This document shows positions 6,369 through 15,130 of a stretch of 64,000 nt of DNA, one piece after another. The stretch covers positions 1,674,001 to 1,738,000 of the forward strand of contig PS015010.1 in assembly GCA_048213135.1 (NCBI GenBank), in the 5' to 3' direction. A program made the translations under genes and the position numbers. The number at the start of each line of letters is the position of its first letter. Positions within the stretch are counted from its first letter, which is position 1. The notes under the pieces are model-generated. The model was given only the letters and a program-made list of their open reading frames with translations, was not told the origin of the DNA and searched no databases. The DNA is from Reclinomonas americana ATCC 50394. Its lineage: Eukaryota; Jakobida; Jakobea; Jakobida.

Positions 6369-9350
6369 CTATTCCACCTTCAATCCCCAGTCCTTTCCTT
6401 TTTCAGTGGCAGGTAAACCATCTTTGATCCACTTTGCAGGGGGCGCGTCTTTCAGGTAGTAGTCGAAGAACTGTCCCAGGCGAACGGAAAGGTCTTTCCT
6501 GTTCTTGCGTTCCACCAGGTTATGGTCTTCTCCATTGTATTGCAGCATCCAAACTTTTTTGCCGAGCCTGCGCAGGGCAGTAAAGTATTCGATACCCTGG
6601 TACCAGGGAACAGCGCCATCGGCATCATTGTGCATGATGAGTAATGGTGTATTCACCTTATCGGCAGTGAACAAAGGAGAATTCTTAATATACAGGTCCG
6701 GACGCTGCCACAGCGTTGCACCAATACGGCTTTGCGTTTTTTCGTACTGGAACTGGCGGTTGAGGCCTGTACCCCAGCGGATACCACCATAGGCGCTGGT
6801 CATATTGCTCACCGGTGCACCAGCACCCGCCGCCCTGAACATATTGGTACGGGTGATGAGATAAGCGGTTTGATAACCGCCCCAACTCTGCCCCTGCAGC
6901 GCCATACGGGTGCTGTCTACCCAGGGCATTTTAGCGAGGTACTTCGCGGCACTCACCACACTGTTATAAGCACTCTGACCAGGTTCGCCGGTCTTGTAAT
7001 AAATATTGGGATCGAAAATGAGGTACTCGTTACTTACAAAATACGGTACGTTAACGGTTGATGCGCTGGGAGCAGGTGCACGGTAGCCATACAGCCCGTC
7101 GGCATCGCGTTCGTAGAAATAAAAGATAACGGGGTATTTCTTTTTCGGATCAAAGTTCTCGGGTTTGTATAAAAGCCCTTCACTCATCTTGCCGTCAAAC
7201 ATTTTCCATTTTACCAGTTCAACAGTAAGCCAGTTGTAGTCTTTCTGCTGGCTGGCCACATCGGTAAGCTGCGATAATGTTTTAAGATCATCGGTAGAAA
7301 AAAGTTCGCTCTGGCTGATATTCGAACGCTGCACCAGGTAGGCATCCGCATTCTTCGCCTTTACAGGATTACTGAAACTGTAAGGGCCGGAGCTGAGTAC
7401 AGCCGGATCGCTTACTTCATCGATTTTCTTGGTATAAAAACCTCCGTATTTGCTGTCTTTGTTCAGGCTGCGCAGGAGGATGGTTTCGTTGGCCTGTAAA
7501 AATCTTTTCTCGGGGTCGAGGCGCACATAATCGAACATGGTCTTTGTTTTACGGCCAAATCCATTGGTGATATTCTTTGGCGCAGCAGCACCTGCAGGAT
7601 CCACCTGCCAGATGTCGAATTCATCATTCAGCAGGAAATACTGGTCATTCTCCGTCCAGCCTGTAGTGCCGGCCGCGGAAGGATAATCGGGCACATCATT
7701 CTCCGTATCATATAAAGGAACAGTGATCTTTTCGGTGAGATTGCGGGTAACGCCGGTGGCTACTTCATAAGCGAAGTATTGCTTTTGTGCGGGATCGTAC
7801 CAGTATACAAATTTTCCTGATGGTGAAACCTGTGCAAATGCCTCAAGATCTTTCTTCACCAGTTTGCGGCTGCCATCGGTAGTGCTTTCAATATAATAGG
7901 TTTGTTTGCTACGCCCTGTCCACTGCGATTGTACGCGGTTGCCTTTGCTGGAACCGGTGAGTACATAATCGGCATTGCCTTCGTTGACGAGGTATACATT
8001 TTCCGCGTTCTCATCACCCAGGCCGGTTACTTTACCCGAACCGGGAATGGTGACAGCGGTATAGCTGCGCTTGAGTTCGGCATCCAGTTGTTTGAGTTGC
8101 TGTGGCTGCAGGTAGTCGTCGTTGTAATGCCATACATCCACGCGTGCCAGTTCAAAATCCACCAGGGTGGTATCTTTCGGTGGTTTGATGCCTGCCACAC
8201 CGAAGAAAAGTTTTTTCCCGTCTTTGCTGAAATTGAGGTTACCATTTTCGCTTACGGTATAGCCCAGTTTCATACCTGCGGTATTTTTTTCAGCAGCCAG
8301 CCGGGCGGTGTCCTGCCCGTTGGTATAGTACCAGAGTTTATAAAACTTCTGCAGGGCTTTGGCGCTGCTGTCGCGTTCGGCCAGGAAGGCCAGCTGGGTA
8401 CCGTCCTCGCTGAATACAAAGTTTTTGCCATCGTTGAAACCTTTCATCACGGTATCTATCTTTTCCGCCTGCAGGTTATACAACAGCACGTATGCCTTAC
8501 TGTTAGAGTCTTTTGAATTTTTACTGGTCTCGATAAGCAGGCGGGTGCCTTTTTTGTCAAACATATAATCGCTTACCAGCTTGAAGGTCCTTTCCTTATT
8601 ATCGCTCATCCGGCGCACTACCAGGTCGGTACCATCACTGCCACCACCGCCTGCGGGGTCATCCCCTTCCGCGTCGGCGGGTATTACCGGCATGGCGAGT
8701 TCATCCTCCGCTTTTTTCAAGATCTCTTTGGCTGCTTTCTGCGCCGCAGTGATCACCTCTTCCCTGCTTACTTTTCCTTTTACTGAGTCGATGGATTTGC
8801 GTATCACCGAATCGGCGATCTTCACCAGCTGGTCGAGTTTGATCTTCGCGGAATCCGGTGCCGGAGCTTTCTTTTTGGTCGTGTCCGGCAATGGCTTCTC
8901 CATCTGGTAAGCCACCCAGCCACCTGCTTTCTGCGGAGCCCTGAATCCTTTCACACGGGGTATGCGGACGATATTATCGGTTCCCAGTTCAACGATCACC
9001 AGGGTGTCTTTGGGCATGTCATCAGGTTTTTTCTTTTTGATGCGGGCCTGGCGGGTATCCTGGTAAGCGGGTTTTATTTTGAATACCGCGTAACGGCTGT
9101 CGTCGGTGATCACAGCGCCATATCCCCTGGCGATGGTCTTTTTATAAACAGCGGCTTTGTTCTGTACCACCAGTTCACCGTCGCCCTCCTGGGCATTGAC
9201 CGTATATACGATGTACTGGCCATCGTTACTGATAAGGCGTTCGCCAACGCTTTTCCAGTTATCATATACATCATGAGTAAGGGGCTTCTTTTTCTGGGCC
9301 ATGGTGGTGAAGGCCGCCAGTAAAAGGCAGGGAATGAGCAGTTGCTTCAT
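6369..9350 (-). CDS. S9-family serine peptidase (acylaminoacyl-peptidase-like), secreted
   Basis: The 993-residue protein has a signal peptide (MKQLLIPCLLLAAFTTMAQ), a long beta-propeller-like region and a C-terminal alpha/beta hydrolase domain from about residue 730. The nucleophile lies in GQSWGGYQTAYL (Ser near 821), the acid in DADGAVPW (about 910) and the histidine in GEDHNLVERKN (about 943). This is the order of family S9 peptidases. Near residues 160-230 there is a lysine- and alanine-rich insert (KKKAPAPDSAKIKLDQL onward) that looks helical and flexible. It probably acts in the periplasm on short peptides. Its stop faces the terminator at 6269-6303. Confidence 0.92.
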   Translation of the reverse strand: MKQLLIPCLLLAAFTTMAQKKKPLTHDVYDNWKSVGERLISNDGQYIVYTVNAQEGDGELVVQNKAAVYKKTIARGYGAVITDDSRYAVFKIKPAYQDTRQARIKKKKPDDMPKDTLVIVELGTDNIVRIPRVKGFRAPQKAGGWVAYQMEKPLPDTTKKKAPAPDSAKIKLDQLVKIADSVIRKSIDSVKGKVSREEVITAAQKAAKEILKKAEDELAMPVIPADAEGDDPAGGGGSDGTDLVVRRMSDNKERTFKLVSDYMFDKKGTRLLIETSKNSKDSNSKAYVLLYNLQAEKIDTVMKGFNDGKNFVFSEDGTQLAFLAERDSSAKALQKFYKLWYYTNGQDTARLAAEKNTAGMKLGYTVSENGNLNFSKDGKKLFFGVAGIKPPKDTTLVDFELARVDVWHYNDDYLQPQQLKQLDAELKRSYTAVTIPGSGKVTGLGDENAENVYLVNEGNADYVLTGSSKGNRVQSQWTGRSKQTYYIESTTDGSRKLVKKDLEAFAQVSPSGKFVYWYDPAQKQYFAYEVATGVTRNLTEKITVPLYDTENDVPDYPSAAGTTGWTENDQYFLLNDEFDIWQVDPAGAAAPKNITNGFGRKTKTMFDYVRLDPEKRFLQANETILLRSLNKDSKYGGFYTKKIDEVSDPAVLSSGPYSFSNPVKAKNADAYLVQRSNISQSELFSTDDLKTLSQLTDVASQQKDYNWLTVELVKWKMFDGKMSEGLLYKPENFDPKKKYPVIFYFYERDADGLYGYRAPAPSASTVNVPYFVSNEYLIFDPNIYYKTGEPGQSAYNSVVSAAKYLAKMPWVDSTRMALQGQSWGGYQTAYLITRTNMFRAAGAGAPVSNMTSAYGGIRWGTGLNRQFQYEKTQSRIGATLWQRPDLYIKNSPLFTADKVNTPLLIMHNDADGAVPWYQGIEYFTALRRLGKKVWMLQYNGEDHNLVERKNRKDLSVRLGQFFDYYLKDAPPAKWIKDGLPATEKGKDWGLKVE

Positions 9351-9414
9351 ATTGAAAGTTTAGGAGGCTTAAAGTTATTGGAATAGCGGGAGAATGTAAA
9401 GCCGTTCGTAAAGA

Positions 9415-9550
9415 AGTATTGAGTAGCTAGTACTGAGTCGCAAGTATTGAGTATAAAGAAGGCCACGGGGTTTTCTTCAGTAAAAGGTAAACTATGGAAG
9501 TAAGAAAGGCCCTTGTACTTGCTACTCAATACTCCCTACTTTATACTACA
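9415..9550. repeat. Inverted heptamer arms, AGTATTG family
   Basis: The left arm at 9415-9456 is six consecutive 7-bp units, each starting AGT (for example AGTATTG, AGTAGCT, AGTACTG). The right arm at 9516-9550 is five 7-bp units of the inverse type (TACTTGC, TACTCAA, TACTCCC and so on). The 12-bp AGTATTGAGTAG of the left arm has a perfect inverted match at 9522-9533. The right arm runs into the trmH gene and supplies its stop codon and last codons. Confidence 0.85.
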
Positions 9551-10146
9551 GTCTCCCCTTCTTCGGGATAGAAGCCCCACTCCTGCCTGAGCCCGCTGAG
9601 CCTTTCGCCCTGGAGTTTAATGCTATCGTAATGGCCCGCCAGGTCTTTCTGCCGGTAGGCCTCGTAAAGGGTGACGGCACAGGCCACAGATATATTCAGC
9701 GATTTGATAATACCTACCTGGGGAATAATGAAGTTACCATCGGCCATACCAATGATCTCCTCGCTTACACCGCTGTGCTCGTTACCAAACACGAGTGCTA
9801 CAGGCTGGGTAAGGTTAAGTTCGTGCAGTCCCATGGCATCGGAACTGAGGTGCGTGGTATATATTTTATGGTAGCGCTTCCGCAGCTCGGCAAAGCATTC
9901 CTCCGCGTCGGTATACTGGTGTATGGTAAGCCATTTGGCGGCGCTGGAGGAGCTTTTGGCCCCCCATTTTTTGTGACGGGGTATTTTAGTGTTGAGGATG
10001 AAAATGTCCTGCAGCCCCACGGCATCGGCTGTACGCATAACGGCGGAGATATTATGGGGGTCGAATACATTTTCGAGTACTACGGTAATATCAGGCTGCC
10101 TTTTATTGAGAACCGCGGTAAGCCTGTCGTTGCGTTCTGGCGTCAT
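9541..10146 (-). CDS. trmH: TrmH/SpoU-family RNA 2'-O-methyltransferase
   Basis: This 201-residue protein carries the SpoU motifs in order: TVVLENVFDPHNISAVMRTADAVG near the start (motif 1 with the conserved Asn and Arg), VALVFGNEHSGVSEE (motif 2) and IPQVGIIKSLNISVACAVTLYEA (motif 3). These form the SAM-binding trefoil knot. Lacking a long N-terminal extension, it fits TrmH, which methylates G18 of tRNA, better than the rRNA enzyme RlmB, but the target cannot be proven. The last codons and stop lie inside a heptamer repeat array. A TAnnTTTG box ends 5 bases before the ATG, which suggests an mRNA with little or no leader. Confidence 0.9.
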   Translation of the reverse strand: MTPERNDRLTAVLNKRQPDITVVLENVFDPHNISAVMRTADAVGLQDIFILNTKIPRHKKWGAKSSSSAAKWLTIHQYTDAEECFAELRKRYHKIYTTHLSSDAMGLHELNLTQPVALVFGNEHSGVSEEIIGMADGNFIIPQVGIIKSLNISVACAVTLYEAYRQKDLAGHYDSIKLQGERLSGLRQEWGFYPEEGETVV

Positions 10147-10151
10147 AGGCG

Positions 10152-10159
10152 CAAAGGTA
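10152..10159 (-). promoter_or_regulatory. Candidate -7 promoter box of trmH
   Basis: The minus-strand sequence TACCTTTG matches TAnnTTTG exactly and ends 5 bases before the ATG, so transcription would begin at or very near the start codon. No clear -33 element is visible. Confidence 0.5.
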
Positions 10160-10163
10160 GGAA

Positions 10164-10248
10164 TTAGTCGTTAGTCTCTAGTCGTTAGTCGTGAGCAGGG
10201 TAAGCCAACCGCAATCTACAGACTATGGACTAAGGACTAGAGACTAAC
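10164..10248. repeat. Inverted heptamer arms, TTAGTCG family
   Basis: The left arm is four 7-bp units at 10164-10191 (TTAGTCG, TTAGTCT, CTAGTCG, TTAGTCG). The right arm, at 10219-10248, is four inverse units (CAGACTA, TGGACTA, AGGACTA, GAGACTA). Over 22 bases the arms pair with two mismatches, around a 35-base spacer. It lies between two diverging genes, so it is not a terminator in the usual place. Confidence 0.85.
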
Positions 10249-10322
10249 CCGCTCGCCGCCCGTCAAATAAACAATTGCTTAACAAAATCATTCGATACAT
10301 TTATCCATAAAAAAATTTAGTC

Positions 10323-12356
10323 ATGACCAAACAACTACTTGCTCTTACCCTTGTGTGCGCCGGTTTTTGCGCCTGCACCAGCGCCGACAAGAAGGAGAAA
10401 CAAGCCGATGTGGTGGCCGCCAATCTCGACACCACGGTAAACCCGGTAACCGATTTCTTTGACTATGCCAACGGCGGATGGATCAAAAAGAACCCCATCC
10501 CCGGTGACCTCAGCAGTTGGGGCATTGGCCAGGTGGTAAACGAGGAAACCCTCAGCCGCCTTCGTGAGATCAACGAAAAAGCAGCCAAAACCAGTGCTGC
10601 AGCGGGAAGCACAGATCAGAAGATCGGCGATTTCTGGACCACGGGTATGGACAGCGCCAAAATTGAAACACAAGGCCTGAAACCCCTGCAACCTTATTTC
10701 GACAAACTGAATGCCGTAGCCGATGTTAAAGGACTGCTGCCTGTAGTGGCCGAGTTCAAACGTATGGGTTCGGGTACTATGTTCTCCGACTATGTATCGC
10801 AGGATGCCAAACAAAGTGATGTGATGGCCTATTACCTGAACCAGGGCGGACTGGGCCTGGGCGAAAGGGAATACTATTTTAAGACCGATTCGGCTACGGT
10901 AAACATCCGTAACAAATACGTGGAATATATCACCAAAGTACTGACCATGTCGGGCACCGACGCGGCCACCGCTGCCACACAGGCCAAAAACATAATGGCG
11001 ATGGAAACCAGGATGGCACAGGCTTCCCGTAAGATCGAGGACCTGCGTGATCCCTACCATAATTATAACAAGACAGCGGTTAAAGACCTGCCCAAATTGT
11101 CGCCCGCCATCGACTGGACCAGCTACCTGGGGACTACCGGTATAAAAGGCGTGGATTCCGTGATCGTTGGACAACCTGAATTCTTTACCGCACTGGATAA
11201 GATACTGGCCTCCACCCCGCTGGCCGACCTGAAAGCCTATGTGAAGTTCAACCTCATCAGCGACCTGTCTGCCGCCCTGCCGGAACAATACGGCGTTGCC
11301 GCTTTCGAATTCAACCGCCTGCTGAGCGGGGCCAAAGAACGCCGCCCCCGCTGGAAAAGGGTGATACAAATGGAGAACAACCTGATGGGTGAACTGCTGG
11401 GACAACTGTATGTAAAAGAGTTCTTCAGTGAAAAAGCGAAGAAACGTTACGAAGACCAGGTGGAAGCCATCCGTACCGCAATGAAGGAAAGGATCACCAA
11501 ACTCACCTGGATGAGCGACAGCACCAAGCAGAAAGCTTATGCCAAACTGGCCACCATTTCAAAAAAAGTGGGTTACCCTAATAAATGGAAAGACTTCTCT
11601 TCCATGAATATCGGCAGGGAAAGTTATGTGCAAAACCTCATCAGTGCCAATACCTGGCTGCACAATTATGAGATCAGCAAACTGGGCAAACCTGTTGACA
11701 GGGACGAATGGGATATGTCACCCCAAACGTACAATGCCTATTACAATCCTTCCAATAACGAGATTGTACTGCCCGCGGCACAACTGCTCGTACCGGGTTA
11801 TAAAGATGAAGATGTGGACGATGCCGTTTCTTACGGTTATGTAGCCGCTTCTACCATCGGACACGAGATCACCCATGGTTTTGATGATGAAGGCCGCCAG
11901 TTTGACGAAAAAGGCAACCTGGTGAACTGGTGGACCAAAAAAGACGAGGAAGAGTTCAATAAACGTGCGGCAGTTATGATCAGCCAGTTCGACGCCTACG
12001 AGCCGCTGAAAGGTTACCACATCAATGGTAAGGCTTCGCTGGGTGAAAACATTGCCGATCTGGGCGGCATCCTGCTGGGTGTGGACGCTTTCAAAAAGAC
12101 AGAGCAATACAAAAAAGGAGAAAAGATAGCCGGCCTTACGCCAATGCAGCGTTTCTTCCTGGGATATTCACTGGGCTGGTTATCGCACCAGAAAGAAGAG
12201 CAGCTGCGCAACCGCCTGCTTACCGATGTACACTCTCCTGCCAAATACCGGGTGAACGGACCTTTTGTGAACGTGGATGATTTCTATACCGCCTTCGGTG
12301 TAAAACCCGGCGATGGTATGTACAGGGCGGATAGTTTGAGAGTGAAAATATGGTAG
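10323..12356 (+). CDS. M13-family metallopeptidase (neprilysin/PepO-like) lipoprotein
   Basis: The 677-residue protein starts with a lipoprotein signal (VCAGFCACTSADKK). The zinc site is HEITH at about residues 514-518 (HExxH), and the third ligand glutamate lies in ENIADLGG near residue 575. The M13 signature NAYYNPSNNEIVLPAAQL precedes the site, and the end has the usual YRVNGPFVNVDDFYTAFGVKPGDGMY. Length and motif order are normal for M13. The enzyme cleaves short peptides, here probably in the periplasm or at the surface. A hairpin made from GGATACA-type heptamers terminates it. Confidence 0.95.
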   Translation: MTKQLLALTLVCAGFCACTSADKKEKQADVVAANLDTTVNPVTDFFDYANGGWIKKNPIPGDLSSWGIGQVVNEETLSRLREINEKAAKTSAAAGSTDQKIGDFWTTGMDSAKIETQGLKPLQPYFDKLNAVADVKGLLPVVAEFKRMGSGTMFSDYVSQDAKQSDVMAYYLNQGGLGLGEREYYFKTDSATVNIRNKYVEYITKVLTMSGTDAATAATQAKNIMAMETRMAQASRKIEDLRDPYHNYNKTAVKDLPKLSPAIDWTSYLGTTGIKGVDSVIVGQPEFFTALDKILASTPLADLKAYVKFNLISDLSAALPEQYGVAAFEFNRLLSGAKERRPRWKRVIQMENNLMGELLGQLYVKEFFSEKAKKRYEDQVEAIRTAMKERITKLTWMSDSTKQKAYAKLATISKKVGYPNKWKDFSSMNIGRESYVQNLISANTWLHNYEISKLGKPVDRDEWDMSPQTYNAYYNPSNNEIVLPAAQLLVPGYKDEDVDDAVSYGYVAASTIGHEITHGFDDEGRQFDEKGNLVNWWTKKDEEEFNKRAAVMISQFDAYEPLKGYHINGKASLGENIADLGGILLGVDAFKKTEQYKKGEKIAGLTPMQRFFLGYSLGWLSHQKEEQLRNRLLTDVHSPAKYRVNGPFVNVDDFYTAFGVKPGDGMYRADSLRVKIW

Positions 12357-12370
12357 TGATGTGAGGTGCC

Positions 12371-12440
12371 GGATATAAGATACCGGATACCAGATGTCAG
12401 ATACAGGATGCGGGATACAGGATCATGGATCTTGTATCCC
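12371..12440. repeat. Heptamer array, GGATACA family, with terminator hairpin
   Basis: Nine 7-bp units run without a gap from 12371 to 12433 (GGATATA, AGATACC, GGATACC, AGATGTC and so on). The last units plus an inverse unit fold into a 13-bp stem with one mismatch. Confidence 0.85.
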
Positions 12441-12451
12441 GTATTTTTTTT
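12411..12451 (+). terminator. Terminator built from the GGATACA array
   Basis: The arms 12412-12424 and 12428-12440 pair over 13 bp with one mismatch and a 3-base loop, followed by a run of eight or nine T residues. It follows the M13 peptidase gene. Confidence 0.85.
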
Positions 12452-12693
12452 ACCTCAACCTGTAGTAGTAACAGTTTAAGCCCCACCCTGTTGGTCATGA
12501 TGAGGAACGAAGCATCTGCCGAACCATAAAGCAGCCCTTTGCTTCGCCGGGATAACAAAAACCATCAGCCTGGTGCACTGCCTCCTCACCGGCCGTTTGT
12601 TTTATTTGAAAGAGTTTCCTACATTTATTCGGGAACTATCAAAACAACTAACAACAACGCCTGGCCGGCAAGGTGCGAATACCCGGTAAACGT
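12452..12693. other. Intergenic stretch with a degenerate dispersed repeat
   Basis: No gene is seen. The segment around 12495-12560 contains GATGAGGAACGAAGCATCT and, inverted after it, GCTTCGCCGGGATAACA. This resembles the dispersed 'gaacgaagcatct' intergenic repeats found in many Bacteroidota. A partial relative (GATGAGGAACGA) lies at 48331. The promoter of the PH-domain gene presumably lies near 12600-12660. Confidence 0.45.
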
Positions 12694-13317
12694 ATGAGAA
12701 CAGCCCTGAAAAAAGATGAGAAACTACTACTGATAACAAGGCAACACTGGATAAAACTGGTGCTCCCTACTTTAGCCTGGCTGGTGCTGGTGATACTGCT
12801 TTTCGTGCTGGGCTGGTTTTCCGCTTCCGCTAATTTAATCATCATACTGATCACCGCACTGGCACCGCTGTTCATGTACCTGAACTGGAAACACAACCTG
12901 TGGGCCGTAACCAACCTGCGGGTAATTGACGAAACGGGATTCATCAGCCGGTATTCCAAGGAAAGCCCGCTCGATAAGATCAACAATGTGGAATACGACC
13001 AATCGCTTTGGGGACGTATCTTCGGTTATGGTAATGTCGACATTCAGACTGCCGCCGAAATGGGAGAAACCGTATACGACCTCATCCATCATCCTAAACT
13101 GCTGAAAGACACGATTACCCATGCCCAGGAAGAATATAAAAGAGCCGCTGTTACCCACCAGGCCAACCAGCTGGCGGAAGCCATCGCTAAAAAAACCGGA
13201 ACACAACCCAGCCAGCAGATGATCGCCGCGGAGCTGGAAAAATTATTTGAACTGTTACAAAAAGGCGCTATTACACAGGAAGAGTATATTGCCCAGAAAA
13301 ACAAACTCCTGGCATAG
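12694..13317 (+). CDS. PH-domain membrane protein with C-terminal SHOCT motif
   Basis: I chose the ATG at 12694 over the GTG at 12673 because the sequence after it fits the family. The 207-residue protein has two transmembrane segments near residues 22-60 (LVLPTLAWLVLVILLFVLGWF and LIIILITALAPLFMYL). A bacterial PH-like domain (YdbS/bPH_2 type) follows, with WAVTNLRVIDETGFISRYSKESPLDKINNVEYDQSLWGRIFGYGNVDIQTA. The C-terminal 30 residues (LEKLFELLQKGAITQEEYIAQKNKLL) are a SHOCT motif, a short helix pair often tied to oligomerisation. The job of such proteins is mostly unknown. A second PH-type protein follows 86 bases downstream. Confidence 0.88.
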   Translation: MRTALKKDEKLLLITRQHWIKLVLPTLAWLVLVILLFVLGWFSASANLIIILITALAPLFMYLNWKHNLWAVTNLRVIDETGFISRYSKESPLDKINNVEYDQSLWGRIFGYGNVDIQTAAEMGETVYDLIHHPKLLKDTITHAQEEYKRAAVTHQANQLAEAIAKKTGTQPSQQMIAAELEKLFELLQKGAITQEEYIAQKNKLLA

Positions 13318-13403
13318 CCGCCGCCTCTTTGCTTACCTCTACACCGCTGAAAACGTACCATTGCATTGACTAACGGCTACCTATGGCCGATAACAGATAA
13401 CAT

Positions 13404-13826
13404 ATGACAACCCGTACCTTCCGATCCTCTATCAGTCTGTGGTTACTGATACCCCTTATTTTGCTCACCATGACGGTGCTCATCATCAATATAGCCATCC
13501 GTGTATGGCCGGTAGCCGCTTTTATTATACTGATGCAGTTTTTCATTCTTCATCTTTACCTTACCACCACTTACACCGTTACACCAGACGGGCAATTGTA
13601 CATCCGATGCGGATTCTTTTACAGGACGCATATCGACATACAGTCCATCAAAAGAATAACACCCTCCAACGACCCCAACAGTGCTCCCGCCCTTTCGCTG
13701 AACAGGATCGCCATCTGGCATACCGGCGGTCATGAACGGGTGCTGGTATCTCCAAGGGAAAGAGCGGAATTTATTCATACGCTTCTCGCCATTAACCCGG
13801 GTATCATAAAAGAGGAAGGTTGCTGA
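13404..13826 (+). CDS. Small membrane protein with a PH-like domain (bPH_6 type)
   Basis: The 140-residue protein has two membrane segments in the first 55 residues and then a short beta-rich domain. Its motifs, YTVTPDGQLYIRCGFFYRTHIDIQSIKRI, SAPALSLNRIAIWH and LVSPRERAEFIHTLLAINP, are those of bPH_6-type proteins. Function is unknown. Following another PH-domain gene on the same strand, it is probably co-transcribed and may act with it at the inner membrane (inference). Confidence 0.82.
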   Translation: MTTRTFRSSISLWLLIPLILLTMTVLIINIAIRVWPVAAFIILMQFFILHLYLTTTYTVTPDGQLYIRCGFFYRTHIDIQSIKRITPSNDPNSAPALSLNRIAIWHTGGHERVLVSPRERAEFIHTLLAINPGIIKEEGC

Positions 13827-14131
13827 TACAGCAAACCCGCCACAACCGCGGCGGGCCCGATGCTCAAATTCAAATAACCAAATCCGGGGAATATGCTGAA
13901 GCCGTACTTTCTTAACTGACAGCTTTATGTCCCGCTTAAAAAGGTGAAAGCCCACCATGTCAGGTAGTGGGCTTTCTGATAACCATGCCAGGATATCCAA
14001 TCCGGGTAAAAAGTGGTCAGGATTTTTCAGCAAGGATACCGGATCATATTAAACGGGGAAAGCCTTAATATATACGGATATTCCGAAATGATGGTTTTGG
14101 GAAAACCGTTTTTTTTTGATTTTCTTTTCGG
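13827..14131. other. Intergenic stretch between converging genes
   Basis: No gene is seen. It holds the hairpin described at 13947-13975; the remainder is AT-rich and shows no repeat array. Confidence 0.6.
13947..13975. terminator. Probable two-way terminator hairpin
   Basis: A perfect 9-bp stem (AAAGCCCAC with GTGGGCTTT) and an 11-base loop lie between converging genes. The T run is modest on both sides, so efficiency is uncertain. Confidence 0.65.
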
Positions 14132-15055
14132 TTATATAAAGCCCTTATAATAAAGCCATTGTAGAAGAGGCAGGCCAAAAGAGACTGCCCATACCCCCAG
14201 GAACACCCATTTTTCCGTTTTGCCCAGGTCATTGGTATAAGCCGGCAGGAGAAGCGATTCTATCCTTTGTACGATGTCCTGCTCGTCTGCCGACTGGTAG
14301 TCAGGATCGTGCCTGCGACGGAGGGCCGGGCTTTCCTGTACGAGTACTTTGCGGATGGCACTGTATTCTTCATCAGTAAGATCGTCGTAACTGCAGGCAT
14401 AATCGATCCCCTGTTGCGACAGTTTATTCTGTATGCGGATATTGTTGTGCAGGGTTATGATACGTAGCAGCAGCAACAGCGCCACAAAGGCCAGTACCCA
14501 CAGGCTGGAAAATTGAAACAGCCCCCACGCCAGCAGTGCCAGCGATACGTACAAAAAAACCAGTTGTACATAACGCCCGCCGGAAAAGAAAAGCGTCTGG
14601 AAAAACTGTCCGCCGTCAAGTGGCACCAGCGGCAACAGGTTGAACCCGTTAAGCAAAAGAAAAGGGATAGCGATTGTCTGATAAAGGTCTTCCCCCGTTT
14701 GATGAGCCATAAAAAGAAGAAGACTGCCGATAATAATACCCGGCACCGGTCCCGCCAGCAACACCAGCAGTTTTTTCTTTTTAGAAAGATTGGTAGCCGT
14801 GCCGGTAACATAAGCGCCCACAAAAGGAACGAACGTCATATTCACTTTGCGGTAACCAAACATTTTCATGGTGATAAAATGGCCGAGTTCATGAATGATG
14901 ATAACAGACACCAGCAGGGCCACGGCAGCCCAGCTTTGGAAAATACAATAATCGATGGCGATGAAAAATAACAGGCTGATGACCGTACGCCGTATGGACG
15001 TCTTATGCTGATCATCTTCGGGCTTGATGGCCGGTATGTTATCTTCTGTTTCCAA
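14132..15055 (-). CDS. Site-2 protease family (M50) membrane metallopeptidase
   Basis: The 307-residue protein has about six hydrophobic segments. The zinc motif HELGH lies at about residues 55-59 inside a membrane helix (VSVIIIHELGHFITMKMFGYRKV). The third ligand motif is LVPLDGGQFFQ around residue 140. Both are diagnostic of M50 intramembrane proteases. The C-terminal 90 residues are a soluble, charged region with a last membrane segment. Members cut transmembrane proteins, often anti-sigma factors; the target here is unknown. It lies 63 bases downstream of the epimerase gene, separated by a nine-unit heptamer array. Confidence 0.92.
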   Translation of the reverse strand: METEDNIPAIKPEDDQHKTSIRRTVISLLFFIAIDYCIFQSWAAVALLVSVIIIHELGHFITMKMFGYRKVNMTFVPFVGAYVTGTATNLSKKKKLLVLLAGPVPGIIIGSLLLFMAHQTGEDLYQTIAIPFLLLNGFNLLPLVPLDGGQFFQTLFFSGGRYVQLVFLYVSLALLAWGLFQFSSLWVLAFVALLLLLRIITLHNNIRIQNKLSQQGIDYACSYDDLTDEEYSAIRKVLVQESPALRRRHDPDYQSADEQDIVQRIESLLLPAYTNDLGKTEKWVFLGVWAVSFGLPLLQWLYYKGFI

Positions 15056-15067
15056 GACTGGAGAGGG

Positions 15068-15130
15068 AATTATGAATTATAAATTATGAATTATAAATTA
15101 TGAGTTATGAATTATGAGTTATGAATTATG
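15068..15130. repeat. Nine-unit heptamer array, AATTATG family
   Basis: Nine uninterrupted 7-bp units alternate mostly between AATTATG, AATTATA and AGTTATG. The array fills the gap between the epimerase and site-2 protease genes. Its last units form the final codons and stop codon (15119-15121) of the epimerase. Confidence 0.9.

Noticed and set aside
10335-11405. Long minus-strand frame opposite the M13 peptidase
   Set aside because: No motif, composition of a reverse shadow, and no promoter box in a fitting place.
12495-12560. Functional element shared with 48331-48345
   Set aside because: Only GATGAGGAACGA is shared; it looks like a worn dispersed repeat and the match is too short to support more.
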